Of a DNA stretch of 64,000 nt, positions 8,405-16,585 are shown piece after piece. Position 1 is the stretch's first letter, and every line of letters starts with the position of its first letter. Below the pieces are notes generated by a model. That model did not search any database. It was not told where the DNA came from and was given only the letters and a program-made list of their open reading frames with translations. Made by a program: the position numbers and the translations under genes. The stretch spans positions 62,001 to 126,000 of IMG/VR virus record IMGVR_UViG_3300044712_000998; one strand, 5' to 3'. This DNA is from a virus.

Positions 8405-8983
8405 CTACTTGGCGTAGAGACGATCCCACTCCGCCGCGGCTCGCTGCCAGGCCCTGTAGTCGTCGGCGTCGATGACCTCGACGTCGATCCACCGGTTCCC
8501 CCAGCGCTGCGCGGTGTAGTAGGTCCTGAACTTGACGTCGATGTGGGGAACCCCTGACCGGGCGCTACGCCGGATCACGGAGCCACCTGCCGAATCGACC
8601 GACCAGAACTTGTCCGGGTAGGACTTATCCAGGTACCCGGAAACCCTCATAAGGGTCCCCTTAGGGAACTGCTTGGTGTACGCCGCGATCCCGTAGATGC
8701 CACCCTCATAGCCGTGCCGGGCGTAGTACTCGGCGTCCTGGGGGTCCTGCGGGGAACACGCCGTGACCCGCATCCGGATGACCCGCGAGGGGCACTCCGG
8801 GCGCGCTGGAACCACGATCTCCTCCGGGACGTCCGGCGGGTAGGGTACGACCATTTCGGGCCGTACGGGCACGGGATCGTACGAGGCCGCCTCGGCATAC
8901 CTCGCAGGGGTCAGCAGGGTGACCACAAGACCAGCTCCGGCGAGCGAGAACAACGTGGTGATCTTCTGGCGGAGCTCAGTCAT
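8405..8983 (-). CDS. Secreted 3D-domain protein (MltA-like fold)
   Basis: 192 aa, ATG at 8983 with a GGAGG site. Residues 8-32 form a hydrophobic signal or anchor segment. From about residue 73 the sequence follows the 3D (three-Asp) double-psi barrel seen in MltA, Rpf/Sps and YorM-type cell wall enzymes: TACSP, then G..A.T..FPKGTLMRVSG, WSVDSAGG, and a final HIDVKF...WGNR...V.V. It probably acts on peptidoglycan, for lysis or for entry. The stop codon is TAG. Confidence 0.75.
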   Translation of the reverse strand: MTELRQKITTLFSLAGAGLVVTLLTPARYAEAASYDPVPVRPEMVVPYPPDVPEEIVVPARPECPSRVIRMRVTACSPQDPQDAEYYARHGYEGGIYGIAAYTKQFPKGTLMRVSGYLDKSYPDKFWSVDSAGGSVIRRSARSGVPHIDVKFRTYYTAQRWGNRWIDVEVIDADDYRAWQRAAAEWDRLYAK

Positions 8984-9028
8984 CGGGCCTCCATAGCGGG
9001 GTGACGTTCTAACTGCAATAGATTGGAC

Positions 9029-9352
9029 TCAAGTGATCTGGCTACCTGGTCTAAATGGACCTGCTCGTTTCACCTCGGCCTCGGTGAGCGCGGTCACCAC
9101 CATGAGCTTGGTGGGATCGTCCTGATCCGGTCTGACACAGATCACGACGTCCCGTGCCGGTCCATGGCTGCCGTGCCTGTACTCATGCCCGACCACAACG
9201 GACTCCCCGTACAGTGGACCCTGGAACGCTATCGCTGTGAGCACCGAGTTCAGGTATCGATCCGAGCGTCCCCGCAAAGCGGGGAACCGCTCCCGAGCAC
9301 GCAACCTGGCGTGCTCAGTCACGATGACCCGCTTGGCAGGAACTTCGGTCAC
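9029..9352 (-). CDS. Hypothetical protein, 107 aa
   Basis: GTG at 9352, overlapping the upstream TGA. Begins with a basic segment (EHARLRARERFPALRG) followed by beta strands; the pattern is loosely like small RelE-fold or DUF4258-type proteins, but I cannot assign it. It is the last gene before a 45-base gap. Confidence 0.55.
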   Translation of the reverse strand: MTEVPAKRVIVTEHARLRARERFPALRGRSDRYLNSVLTAIAFQGPLYGESVVVGHEYRHGSHGPARDVVICVRPDQDDPTKLMVVTALTEAEVKRAGPFRPGSQIT

Positions 9353-9930
9353 GTCGGCAACTCGACGGAGCTCACGAAGGCGGCGATCCCCATGCCGTAC
9401 ATCCCCATGAAGCTGGCACCGTCCAGTCGCCAGATATCGGGGGCCTCGTTGACGACGAGCTCGTCGTCTTCGGCGTGACGCCGACGCCTGGCCAGCAGCT
9501 TGCGGATCTCCTCGGGGATCTCGTCATCCTCCTCGGCCGACTTCGTCGCCGCGGCTTCCTCGGGTGTCGGGAACCGCCACTGAACCGCGTACGTCGAACC
9601 AGGCCTGTTGCCGCGGACCTTGTCGATGCCGTGACCACCGCGCAGCACGGCAACATCGCACACCGATCCCATGACGCCAGGGAGGACATCGCAGGGCTGC
9701 ATGGCCATGACCAGGGAACCGTTCCGGGTCCGGTACAGACTGTTGGTCTGCATGGTCCCCTCGAACAGCCCTTTCCCGATGAGCTCGCCCTTGAAGTCGT
9801 TCAGGCGGCTGGCCAGCTTTTCCTGTTGGTCTCCCAACGAGCGGAACTGGGTGGACAGGGCCTCCTTCTGCTTCTCGATCTCGCCGATACGGCGCGTAAT
9901 GTCCGCGGCTTCGCGGATCACATCGTTCAT
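9349..9930 (-). CDS. Hypothetical coiled-coil protein, 193 aa
   Basis: ATG at 9930 after CAGGAGGTATC. The first 55 residues form a coiled coil (IGEIEKQKEALSTQFRSLGD). The C-terminal part is Glu/Arg rich then hydrophobic. Function unknown. Confidence 0.65.
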   Translation of the reverse strand: MNDVIREAADITRRIGEIEKQKEALSTQFRSLGDQQEKLASRLNDFKGELIGKGLFEGTMQTNSLYRTRNGSLVMAMQPCDVLPGVMGSVCDVAVLRGGHGIDKVRGNRPGSTYAVQWRFPTPEEAAATKSAEEDDEIPEEIRKLLARRRRHAEDDELVVNEAPDIWRLDGASFMGMYGMGIAAFVSSVELPT

Positions 9931-10172
9931 GATACCTCCTGTGGTTGGGCTGGTAGGATTACCTTCGCTATCGCATCGATCGTCGGGACCCCGCACTTCC
10001 TGCAAGGTCTCCATGGGATCCTGGCAAGATCGGTTCCGCTGAGCCGCTGCAACCGGGGGTCGTCCTTACGGACGACCCCACAGAAACAGCGGATCGCGTT
10101 AGGTTGCCAGTAGTGCACTAAGGCGTGGTCGCCACGCCTTAGTGCACCGAGCCATCTGGTTTCCTCAGTCAT
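9927..10172 (-). CDS. Small protein with Cys motifs; coding hairpin near start, 81 aa
   Basis: ATG at 10172. Cys pairs (CFC and CRKC) suggest metal binding. Codons 9-20 contain a perfect 16-base inverted repeat (10113-10128 with 10132-10147) that would fold the mRNA just downstream of the start. No family assigned. Confidence 0.6.
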   Translation of the reverse strand: MTEETRWLGALRRGDHALVHYWQPNAIRCFCGVVRKDDPRLQRLSGTDLARIPWRPCRKCGVPTIDAIAKVILPAQPQEVS

Positions 10173-10692
10173 CCTTCTTCATGACGTGGCGGACGAAGGA
10201 CTCGTAGAGGAGCTCGTCATCGATCTCGAACGGCCAGCCGTCGACAGCCGGGTCGGCGGCCATGTCCGTCAGGGCCCCGTTGCAGAACGCCTGGAGACCG
10301 TGGTCGACCACGACGCCTTTGATCCAGTCCAGGATGACGCCCTCGTCGACCCAGAGCCAGCCCTCCTGGACCACCGGCTTGGCGTTCTTCTCGGGGTCAT
10401 CCTTGTTCGCGACGTAGGCCTTCGCGAACACGATGGCGGCGTTCAGGAACGCGGTCTCGATCTCGTCGGTGCGCTCGTCGTTCGGGCTCCAGGCGATCAG
10501 GGTGCCGGGGGCGCGCCAGTCGCCCTTGGTGATGTCGTAGATCAGCAGATCGGACGAGCAGTCACGACCGCCGCCCTCCAGGGTCTCCTTCAGGATGTCC
10601 TCCTCGTTCGAGGCGAGGCGACGGAGGAGCTTCGAGGTGACCTGGAACGTGGACGTCGCGGTCACGGTGTGGATGGGGGTATCTTCGGGCAT
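10165..10692 (-). CDS. Hypothetical acidic protein, 175 aa
   Basis: ATG at 10692 with AAGAGAAAGAC upstream. The protein is acidic, with a hydrophobic core segment and a C-terminal DDELLYESFVRHVMKKDD. Upstream lies the end of the three-paralogue cluster. No recognised family. Confidence 0.65.
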   Translation of the reverse strand: MPEDTPIHTVTATSTFQVTSKLLRRLASNEEDILKETLEGGGRDCSSDLLIYDITKGDWRAPGTLIAWSPNDERTDEIETAFLNAAIVFAKAYVANKDDPEKNAKPVVQEGWLWVDEGVILDWIKGVVVDHGLQAFCNGALTDMAADPAVDGWPFEIDDELLYESFVRHVMKKDD

Positions 10693-10706
10693 GGTGTCTT
10701 TCTCTT

Positions 10707-11498
10707 CTAAGGATTCGTACGGACGAACGGACGGAGCTGTGGAGCAAGCAAGCGAGCTTCCACCTTACCTGCGTTTGGAACCCAGAACTGCGGATCGGAA
10801 CCGACGACGTAGTCGTATTCCCGGTTACCTCTGTGCCGGCCCTGGTGGTAGGACCGGCTGGCATCGATGGCGAGCCATGCCAAGGCTTCGTAGACCCCAC
10901 CAGGGAACTGTCGCGCCCAGGTTACGAGATCCCGTGGCGCCCCGATGGTCATGCTGCGTCGGTTCTGACACCGAGGCGGTACGAACTCGAAACTGAGCTT
11001 GCACATCAACCCGAACGTACACGGCTCCCCGAAGTCGAGACGACTGAAGAGCTCCGGGCTATGCTGGATCGTGTAATCGAAAGGTGTAGTGAGGTGAACG
11101 TGCAACTTCCTGAACGAACAAACCTTCCTGCACAGCCGGTGCATAGCTGGCATAACCTGCGCCCGAATGTGCTCCTCAAGCTTATTGGATATGAACTCAC
11201 CGATGGTGGCAGGCCCGACGTTACGCTGCTCGATGTACGCTGGATCCATGAGCTCGGCGAACGTCACACGAGCCGGGAAGTGAGACCAGAAGTACCGGTA
11301 CTGGTTCTCTGTCCTGGTATGCATGAACGCGGCTGCGGTGTCGTGGATCAACTTGGCGAAGTCGCGGAACTTGACGACAGCATCCGCCGTTGGCGGCGGG
11401 ATCTCTTTACCGAGCGTGAACCGTCTCCACGCATTGATGAACTCCCCGGGCTCCTTGTAGTCGTGAGCAACCGGAGCCTTCACTTGGATGTCTGGCAT
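10707..11498 (-). CDS. Paralogue family member 3, 263 aa
   Basis: ATG at 11498 after AAGGAGACCAG. It shares an N-terminal signature with the next two genes: here EPGEFINAWRRFTLGKEIP. Downstream it contains Cys-rich and Arg-rich patches. The three tandem genes look like duplications of a phage-specific protein of unknown role. The stop is TAG. Confidence 0.65.
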   Translation of the reverse strand: MPDIQVKAPVAHDYKEPGEFINAWRRFTLGKEIPPPTADAVVKFRDFAKLIHDTAAAFMHTRTENQYRYFWSHFPARVTFAELMDPAYIEQRNVGPATIGEFISNKLEEHIRAQVMPAMHRLCRKVCSFRKLHVHLTTPFDYTIQHSPELFSRLDFGEPCTFGLMCKLSFEFVPPRCQNRRSMTIGAPRDLVTWARQFPGGVYEALAWLAIDASRSYHQGRHRGNREYDYVVGSDPQFWVPNAGKVEARLLAPQLRPFVRTNP

Positions 11499-11507
11499 CT
11501 GGTCTCC

Positions 11508-12284
11508 TTATGCCTCGAACTTCTTCCCGAACTCGGTACCGAAGTACCTCGTCCAGATGTCCTCGCTGTACACGTGATCGAGTAAACTGACTGCCCACGT
11601 CGTTGCCAGAGAGGCGCTATCGGGGGTCTCATCCATGATCGGAACATCGCAGAAGTTGTGATCCGGCCAGTGCATCGTGTGACCAGGGTTGACGTCTACC
11701 ATATGCGTCGAATTACGCGTCCCGACCCAGCCGTTTCGGCTGTTGATGTCGTCATTATCTTCCTCGTAGTCGTCACCGATGATCTCCTCGATGTCCAACT
11801 GATCACAGGAGTAATGCACGTACAACGGCGGCAGAACCGCGGCGACCTTCCTGAACGGAGCCCCTGGTCTTGCCAAGGTAACCAGTCTGACCTCGTTCTG
11901 AGCCAAGGCTACCCTGGTCACCACGATCGGGTCCTTCCCGTCTTTACGGAAGTCAGTGAAGTCGGCTAACCTCGCGATCTCTTTATTCATGATCTCGGCT
12001 GAGGCCGTGGCTTGTAAGAACTCATCAACGATCACCAGTGCCCGAATGCTCTCGTCGGTCGAGAGGGTGTGATCGGCGTCGTCAGTGATCCGTAACTCTG
12101 GACACAGAGCCCAGACCCTCACCATGACCTCATCCCACGCCTGGAGATGCTGGACCCGGCTGCAACCCGGACGCTCCGGTATCTCGACCGGAAGGCCACG
12201 CGAGAACCGGGCCCAGTTCCTCACGAACTGAGCCGGATCCGTGTAGTGACTCGGGCTTGGCGGTTTAGAAGAGAGAGTTGCCAA
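11508..12284 (-). CDS. Paralogue family member 2, 258 aa
   Basis: A TTG at 12284 sits seven bases after AAAGGA and needs only a 20-base overlap with the upstream gene; an ATG at 12311 is the alternative. The signature DPAQFVRNWARFSRGLPVEI near the start is nearly identical to that of member 1. The middle is acidic (DDYEEDNDD). Function unknown. Confidence 0.65.
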   Translation of the reverse strand: MATLSSKPPSPSHYTDPAQFVRNWARFSRGLPVEIPERPGCSRVQHLQAWDEVMVRVWALCPELRITDDADHTLSTDESIRALVIVDEFLQATASAEIMNKEIARLADFTDFRKDGKDPIVVTRVALAQNEVRLVTLARPGAPFRKVAAVLPPLYVHYSCDQLDIEEIIGDDYEEDNDDINSRNGWVGTRNSTHMVDVNPGHTMHWPDHNFCDVPIMDETPDSASLATTWAVSLLDHVYSEDIWTRYFGTEFGKKFEA

Positions 12285-13137
12285 GCTGGTATCCTTTCTC
12301 AACGATGTCATTCATGAGCGGACCCTTGAACAGGGTGCGCCAGTTGGCGGACGACATCCGACGGGTCAGCCAGGCCGTGAAACCATGCGCCAACGGGAGC
12401 ATGCCACGCGGGCCAAGCGCCCTAGCGCTGGCGTTCGGGAACCTCGACATCTTCCAGGCCGTTCTGAACATGTGCCACAACGGCGAGTCAAGCAGAAGCT
12501 TGTAGCGCCCGGGCTCCGTATCAGGGACGCAGTTCCCAATGGCGAACGGCGCCCAGAGCTCGGCATCATAACCACCGCCGGGTTTGACCCCGTTCAGCAG
12601 TTTGATGTCGACGATGAACCGCGGTATGGCTGGTACCGGACCGAGCAACCGGTGACCGTCGATCTGGTATTCACGGCTGATGCCGCCAAGCGAGTGGAAG
12701 CAGTGCTCGAGATGCGGTACCGAGACATGGATTCCCTCGACGATGAACTTGGCCGGGTCGCCTTCGAGGAAGAAATCCTCGAGAAGCGACTTATTGATCT
12801 GGGCTGGACCGATGTTTTCGATGATGTAGCGGTCCAACGCATCGACGTACTCACCCAACCTGGCCTGATCGATCCGCAAGGCGTTCGCGTTCGAATCGAA
12901 ATCACGGGTCAGATATGTCCGACGAGCAGCCGCATCGGTTAGCCCAGCCGGAAAGACGTGGCCCTCGAAACTCAGGAACTTGCTGCAGATATCTCTGGCC
13001 TGAACAAGTGAAGCATCGAACGTCGGGAACTCGTTGGCCACCGGCATCTCGACCGGGAGCCCTCTGGTGAACCTGGCCCAGTTACGAATGAACTTCTCAG
13101 GCCCGGCATAATAAGCCGGGCACGGCTGCAGTGCCAT
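12265..13137 (-). CDS. Paralogue family member 1, 290 aa
   Basis: ATG at 13137 after TAGGAGGCCAAGC. The signature GPEKFIRNWARFTRGLPVEM near residue 15 defines the family. The remainder diverges from its two neighbours. A structural or host-takeover role is equally possible. Confidence 0.7.
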   Translation of the reverse strand: MALQPCPAYYAGPEKFIRNWARFTRGLPVEMPVANEFPTFDASLVQARDICSKFLSFEGHVFPAGLTDAAARRTYLTRDFDSNANALRIDQARLGEYVDALDRYIIENIGPAQINKSLLEDFFLEGDPAKFIVEGIHVSVPHLEHCFHSLGGISREYQIDGHRLLGPVPAIPRFIVDIKLLNGVKPGGGYDAELWAPFAIGNCVPDTEPGRYKLLLDSPLWHMFRTAWKMSRFPNASARALGPRGMLPLAHGFTAWLTRRMSSANWRTLFKGPLMNDIVEKGYQLGNSLF

Positions 13138-13147
13138 GCTTGGCCTC

Positions 13148-13510
13148 CTACTGCTGTAAATTGATATGAGACTGGCCTTCAGATTCGCCGACAACGGCGT
13201 CCCTGAAGTCTTCCGCGATCTGCGCTAGGACAGCGCCTGGAGCCCGTAACAGCAGAACCCCGAGCAAGAGCTCCATGGAGTTCTCACCTCGCTGGACTAG
13301 GACATCAGCATCACGGCTGATGGTGTCCAGGAGCTCGTCGACATCGCGGCTATCGAGCTGGTCCCCCTGTCGTGGCGAGACCGTAACGGTGACGTCCTGA
13401 ACGCTAAAGGTCCCACCGGTATCCCCGAGCTCGCGGTACATCGCGAGCAGCTTGGAAGCCCGGGTGCCGACCTCACCTTGCAACTCCTGGATCCGATCTG
13501 TGTAAGGCAT
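13148..13510 (-). CDS. Hypothetical protein, 120 aa
   Basis: ATG at 13510 with AGAAAGGAACG upstream. A beta segment (TFSVQDVTVTVSPRQGD) is flanked by helices. The stop is TAG. It is the first gene after a hairpin at 13531-13552. No recognised family. Confidence 0.65.
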   Translation of the reverse strand: MPYTDRIQELQGEVGTRASKLLAMYRELGDTGGTFSVQDVTVTVSPRQGDQLDSRDVDELLDTISRDADVLVQRGENSMELLLGVLLLRAPGAVLAQIAEDFRDAVVGESEGQSHINLQQ

Positions 13511-13530
13511 CGTTCCTTTCTAGACGGAGA

Positions 13531-13552
13531 AGCCGCACCTCGTGGTGCGGCT
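13531..13552 (-). terminator. Hairpin, possible terminator
   Basis: An 8-bp perfect stem (AGCCGCAC with GTGCGGCT) and 6-base loop lie just upstream of the ribosome binding site of the 13510 gene. The downstream tract is only TCTCC, so termination may be weak; it could also act as a processing or attenuation site. Confidence 0.45.
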
Positions 13553-13590
13553 CTCGTGCCTCTCTACAGGATTACCTGCGGGCTACAGGT

Positions 13591-13656
13591 TTAGGGACCG
13601 GTCCGGGCCGTCCACTATGCCGAGACCCCGGAACCGAACGTCCTGCAGTGCGCCAT
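13591..13656 (-). other. Micro-ORF with strong RBS and internal TAG
   Basis: ATG at 13656 is six bases after GAGGAGG. The frame reads MAHCRTFGSGVSA, then TAG (13615-13617), then seven more codons to TAA. Because the phage encodes a CUA tRNA, the TAG could be read through. Equally it could be chance in a 190-base gap that otherwise holds no gene. Confidence 0.2.
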
Positions 13657-13703
13657 GACGAACCTCCTCGGCGCCTGCATTGTACGTGGCCAGAACCGTG
13701 ACG

Positions 13704-13967
13704 CTACCGCCACTCCAGCGGCCCGAACCCGTGGTCATCACCGACGAGCAGCACGGACCCATACACGGGCGCCTTGAACAACTCGGTAGCCCGCTGATTC
13801 AACGGACCGTCCTGATCAGTCGATATCAGCACGGTGCTGTACGGTGTCTTGTGCTCGTAGTCCACGTACGGTACCCCGCCGACAAGCTTGATGAGCTCAT
13901 CCATACTCGCCTCTGGCGACAGCGCGACGTCGGTGATGTTTCCGTCCGCAGTGATGAGCACGGCCAT
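13704..13967 (-). CDS. DUF3846-like protein, 87 aa
   Basis: ATG at 13967 after CAGGAGGCTGAC. The order of elements, a hydrophobic strand with DG, a helix then LVGGVPYVDYE, then LISTDQDGPLNQRATEL and GSVLLVGDD, matches DUF3846 proteins found in many phages and plasmids. Function of that family is unknown. The stop is TAG, with an open frame of 43 codons behind it. Confidence 0.55.
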   Translation of the reverse strand: MAVLITADGNITDVALSPEASMDELIKLVGGVPYVDYEHKTPYSTVLISTDQDGPLNQRATELFKAPVYGSVLLVGDDHGFGPLEWR

Positions 13968-13968
13968 G

Positions 13969-14448
13969 TCAGCCTCCTGGCTTGGGTTTATCGTCGAACT
14001 TGGGCATGTCTTTGTCATCGGTCGAGAACCGCTCCGGCTCACGTCCTGTGAAATGAGCGACGTCGTCCCATGACGTCACCAGACGAACTGCACGCACCGG
14101 ATAGGCGGCGCCGTTGAAGTAGAGCAAGGCCTCCAGCGAGGACTCCTTGGCGGCGCGACGCTTGAACGCCTTGAACTGCTCGTCGGCCTGGTCCATCGCG
14201 GACGCCATGATGGCCTCGATGCGTTCCTCGTATTCGCGACGCTCGATGCTGTTCTCACGCCCGGTCACAGTACCCAGCACGATCTCGGCGCGATGCTTGG
14301 CGAGCGCGGCGTCCTTGGTGAACTCGAGACGCTTGGTCTCGGCCTCCAGCCAGCTCTTGTGCTTGGCGACATCGAAGCTGATCGCAGTGGTGAGCTGCGG
14401 GAACGCGAGGCGTTGCCCGTCGCGCACGTCAATGGCGAGGATCCACAT
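13969..14448 (-). CDS. Hypothetical helical protein, 159 aa
   Basis: ATG at 14448 overlapping the upstream stop. Mainly helical and charged in the middle (EEYEERIEAI-like stretches), ending in a Lys/Asp/Pro tail. No recognised family. Confidence 0.65.
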   Translation of the reverse strand: MWILAIDVRDGQRLAFPQLTTAISFDVAKHKSWLEAETKRLEFTKDAALAKHRAEIVLGTVTGRENSIERREYEERIEAIMASAMDQADEQFKAFKRRAAKESSLEALLYFNGAAYPVRAVRLVTSWDDVAHFTGREPERFSTDDKDMPKFDDKPKPGG

Positions 14449-14669
14449 CAGCCACCGCCGCAGTGCTTGCGGTGCAGATCTAGCACCTTGTTCTGCTGAG
14501 CCGCCGACAGCGTGCGCCCCTGTTCGATCTGCTTGGCAACGCTGTCAACGAAATCGATCTCCCAATCGGAGAGCTTGGAATCCTCCCCGGAGAGCTCGCA
14601 GAGATCGTTCATTCTACCGATGATATCTTCTGGATCGTGTTGTGGGGCGCGCCCCGGAATAACTGCCAC
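14448..14669 (-). CDS. Hypothetical protein, 73 aa
   Basis: The GTG at 14669 is four bases after GAGGAGG, so the much longer upstream frame is rejected. The C-terminal half is helical (DSVAKQIEQGRTLSAAQQNK) and ends HRKHCGGG. It resembles small phage proteins with one helical bundle; no family assigned. Confidence 0.6.
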   Translation of the reverse strand: MAVIPGRAPQHDPEDIIGRMNDLCELSGEDSKLSDWEIDFVDSVAKQIEQGRTLSAAQQNKVLDLHRKHCGGG

Positions 14670-14712
14670 GTGGCCTCCTCGGCTGTTCAGCCTAACGCAG
14701 TTCGTATGGGGT

Positions 14713-14760
14713 TTCAAGTCGGGCCCGGAAGACTCGGAATGGACTCCGGGCCCGCTTGAA
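14713..14760 (-). terminator. Strong inverted repeat after exonuclease gene
   Basis: A 16-bp stem with one bulged base (TTCAAG then CGGGCCCGGA, matched by TCCGGGCCCG then CTTGAA) lies between the TAA of the exonuclease gene and the next ribosome binding site. There is no U-tract, so it may terminate only partly or protect RNA ends. Confidence 0.55.
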
Positions 14761-14766
14761 CTCTGA

Positions 14767-15471
14767 TTATATCGCGACGATCGTTCCGTCGCCCTGCTTG
14801 AGCAACCAGCTCCAGATGTGATGAGTGGCCCGGATGTCACCCAGAGCGGTATGGAGATCTCCGGTGTTTCCGGTGTACCCGGAAACCTTGCAGATCGCTC
14901 CGACGCTGGACCCCTTCTGTTGGCCGCCCAGGAACCTGGCCTTGTAGGTCCGCTGCGTGCACAGCCACGGCTTCGGGAGGACATCCGTGAGCTCAGGCAT
15001 CCAGGTTGCCACGAAGTCTCGATCGAACGTGGCGTTATGCGCGATCGTGGCCTGCAGCGGGGCCCACTTCTCGAGCTGCTTGCGGAGCTCGGCTGAGGCG
15101 TCCTTGTAGGACATCTGACCCCAGGCCCGCGCCGGTGCGAGGTCCCAGCCAGGTGTGGTCTCACTGGCACCTACGAAGCCGTTGACCTCAGCGGCAACAG
15201 CCGTGATCAGGAGGTCTGGTTTGGTCTCCGTCGGGGTCTGCAGGGTCCCCGTGGTCAGGTTGAGCCACTTCTCGATGACCTTGGAGTTCTTCCCCTTGAG
15301 CTGATCCTCGGGGATCGGGATCTCGAGCCAGGTGTCCTCAGGCGGCTTGATCTTGATGCTGCAGACCTCAAGCACTTCGCCAGGCTTCCCGAAGAGGAGC
15401 CCCACGGACAGCAGGGGGTTCCGAGCCGGCGAGAACCCGCCGGTCTCGGTGTCCAAGATAACTACGGTCAT
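14767..15471 (-). CDS. DnaQ-like 3'-5' exonuclease
   Basis: 234 aa, ATG at 15471 with CGAGGCAACC upstream. The three DEDD exonuclease motifs are visible: Exo I LDTETGG at residues 6-12, Exo II AHNATFDRDF near 144, and Exo III HTALGDIRATHH near 208, the DEDDh arrangement. It would remove nucleotides from 3' ends of DNA, for proofreading, repair or host DNA breakdown. The polymerase at 28.9 kb has its own exonuclease domain, so this is a separate activity. Confidence 0.85.
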   Translation of the reverse strand: MTVVILDTETGGFSPARNPLLSVGLLFGKPGEVLEVCSIKIKPPEDTWLEIPIPEDQLKGKNSKVIEKWLNLTTGTLQTPTETKPDLLITAVAAEVNGFVGASETTPGWDLAPARAWGQMSYKDASAELRKQLEKWAPLQATIAHNATFDRDFVATWMPELTDVLPKPWLCTQRTYKARFLGGQQKGSSVGAICKVSGYTGNTGDLHTALGDIRATHHIWSWLLKQGDGTIVAI

Positions 15472-15779
15472 GGTTGCCTCGTTGGTTCGATCAGCGTTTC
15501 GCCGATATCGTTGTCGTATTTACCGAGCCCAAGGATGAGCTCTTCGTACGGGATGTCGTACCGAGGACCGCCCTCAGTGATGTACTGCATGTAGAGCACG
15601 CGGTGTTCCCGGATCCGGGCCGCGATGGCTTCGTCGAGCTCCAGGATTTCGTCCTCGGCCTCGGCGAGATGCCCGATGGCGTACCAGGCGTGCACCGGGT
15701 ATCCCTTCCTGGCCTCCATGGCGAGCACGCAGGCCTGAGCGAGATGTTTCCTGGCGCATGACGCGCAGGCTTTCCTCAT
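15468..15779 (-). CDS. Hypothetical protein, 103 aa
   Basis: ATG at 15779, overlapping the stop of the HNH gene. N-terminal CASCARKHLAQAC suggests a metal or disulfide site; the middle is helical with paired His and Glu. No recognised family. Confidence 0.6.
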   Translation of the reverse strand: MRKACASCARKHLAQACVLAMEARKGYPVHAWYAIGHLAEAEDEILELDEAIAARIREHRVLYMQYITEGGPRYDIPYEELILGLGKYDNDIGETLIEPTRQP

Positions 15780-16567
15780 AAATCGTTTGTCCTATTGAAG
15801 TTATAGACTTTGGTTACCCAGGCTAAGAACTCTTTCGCTGACATCCTGCGTTTCGCCTTGTTACACTGTTCACAGCAGGCGCCTACGTTATCGGGTGTGT
15901 AGCCGCGACTGTTATCCCGCCTGTCGATCCCATTGAACAACTCGACATGCGCTCGCGCTTTAATCGGCTTACTCGGCGGCTCACCACAGTAGGTGCATGG
16001 ACGCTTTATCAGGGCTTCGAACTGCTCGACAGACAGTTCCCAGGCCAGTCCACGCCCCAATGCAGCTCGAACGTATGTATTCAAGTACCGTCTAACCGGA
16101 ATTAAGCTGCCGCGCTGTTTAAGCTGCTCCATCCTGAGACAACCACAGCTACGCGTAGCACCACACTTCATAGAGGTAGCTGTGACTACATGACTCCGGC
16201 CGCAATCGCAGACACACCTCCACCAGGCCGCCCGATTTTTACCGGTCACATGCGCCGGGCGTTCAACCTGGCCTACCACGGTCAGTCTGCCAAAGCGTAA
16301 CCCGGTAAGATCGATAGTCCGCATCGCTGAAAGCTGCTTAGCTACCTTGTCCCGGATACAGCCACACGTAATGGGCCGTCGGGCTGCCCTGACTGCGCCA
16401 AGCATGGTTGAAGACCTTGTAAACTCACGCCCACATATGCACCGTAATCGCCAGTAAGCGTGTGCGTCCCCAGGCTGTTTCGAAGCCAGACCAATAACGG
16501 TTGCCCCACCAATGCAAAGTCCCGTGCGATCTTTTATGTGCCCCACGCTTGTACATATTATGCACAA
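15776..16567 (-). CDS. HNH homing-type endonuclease
   Basis: About 263 aa. Two copies of a DLTG..FGRLTVIG...W.C.CxCG...SCGC zinc-binding module (about residues 12-70 and 85-143) precede an HNH nuclease domain with CTYCGEPPS, NGIDRRDNSRGYTPDN and CCEQCNKAKR. This is the make-up of free-standing phage homing endonucleases, which cut DNA at specific sites and spread their own gene. No good ribosome binding site is seen: the frame opens with TTG at 16567 and a GTG at 16546 is possible, so the start is uncertain. Confidence 0.8.
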   Translation of the reverse strand: MCIICTSVGHIKDRTGLCIGGATVIGLASKQPGDAHAYWRLRCICGREFTRSSTMLGAVRAARRPITCGCIRDKVAKQLSAMRTIDLTGLRFGRLTVVGQVERPAHVTGKNRAAWWRCVCDCGRSHVVTATSMKCGATRSCGCLRMEQLKQRGSLIPVRRYLNTYVRAALGRGLAWELSVEQFEALIKRPCTYCGEPPSKPIKARAHVELFNGIDRRDNSRGYTPDNVGACCEQCNKAKRRMSAKEFLAWVTKVYNFNRTNDL

Positions 16568-16585
16568 GTTGACCGCAGCAAGAAC

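Noticed and set aside
14669-15170. Long frame upstream of the 14669 GTG
   Set aside because: It is Pro/Arg/Ser-rich, antiframe to the DnaQ exonuclease and contains the terminator hairpin.
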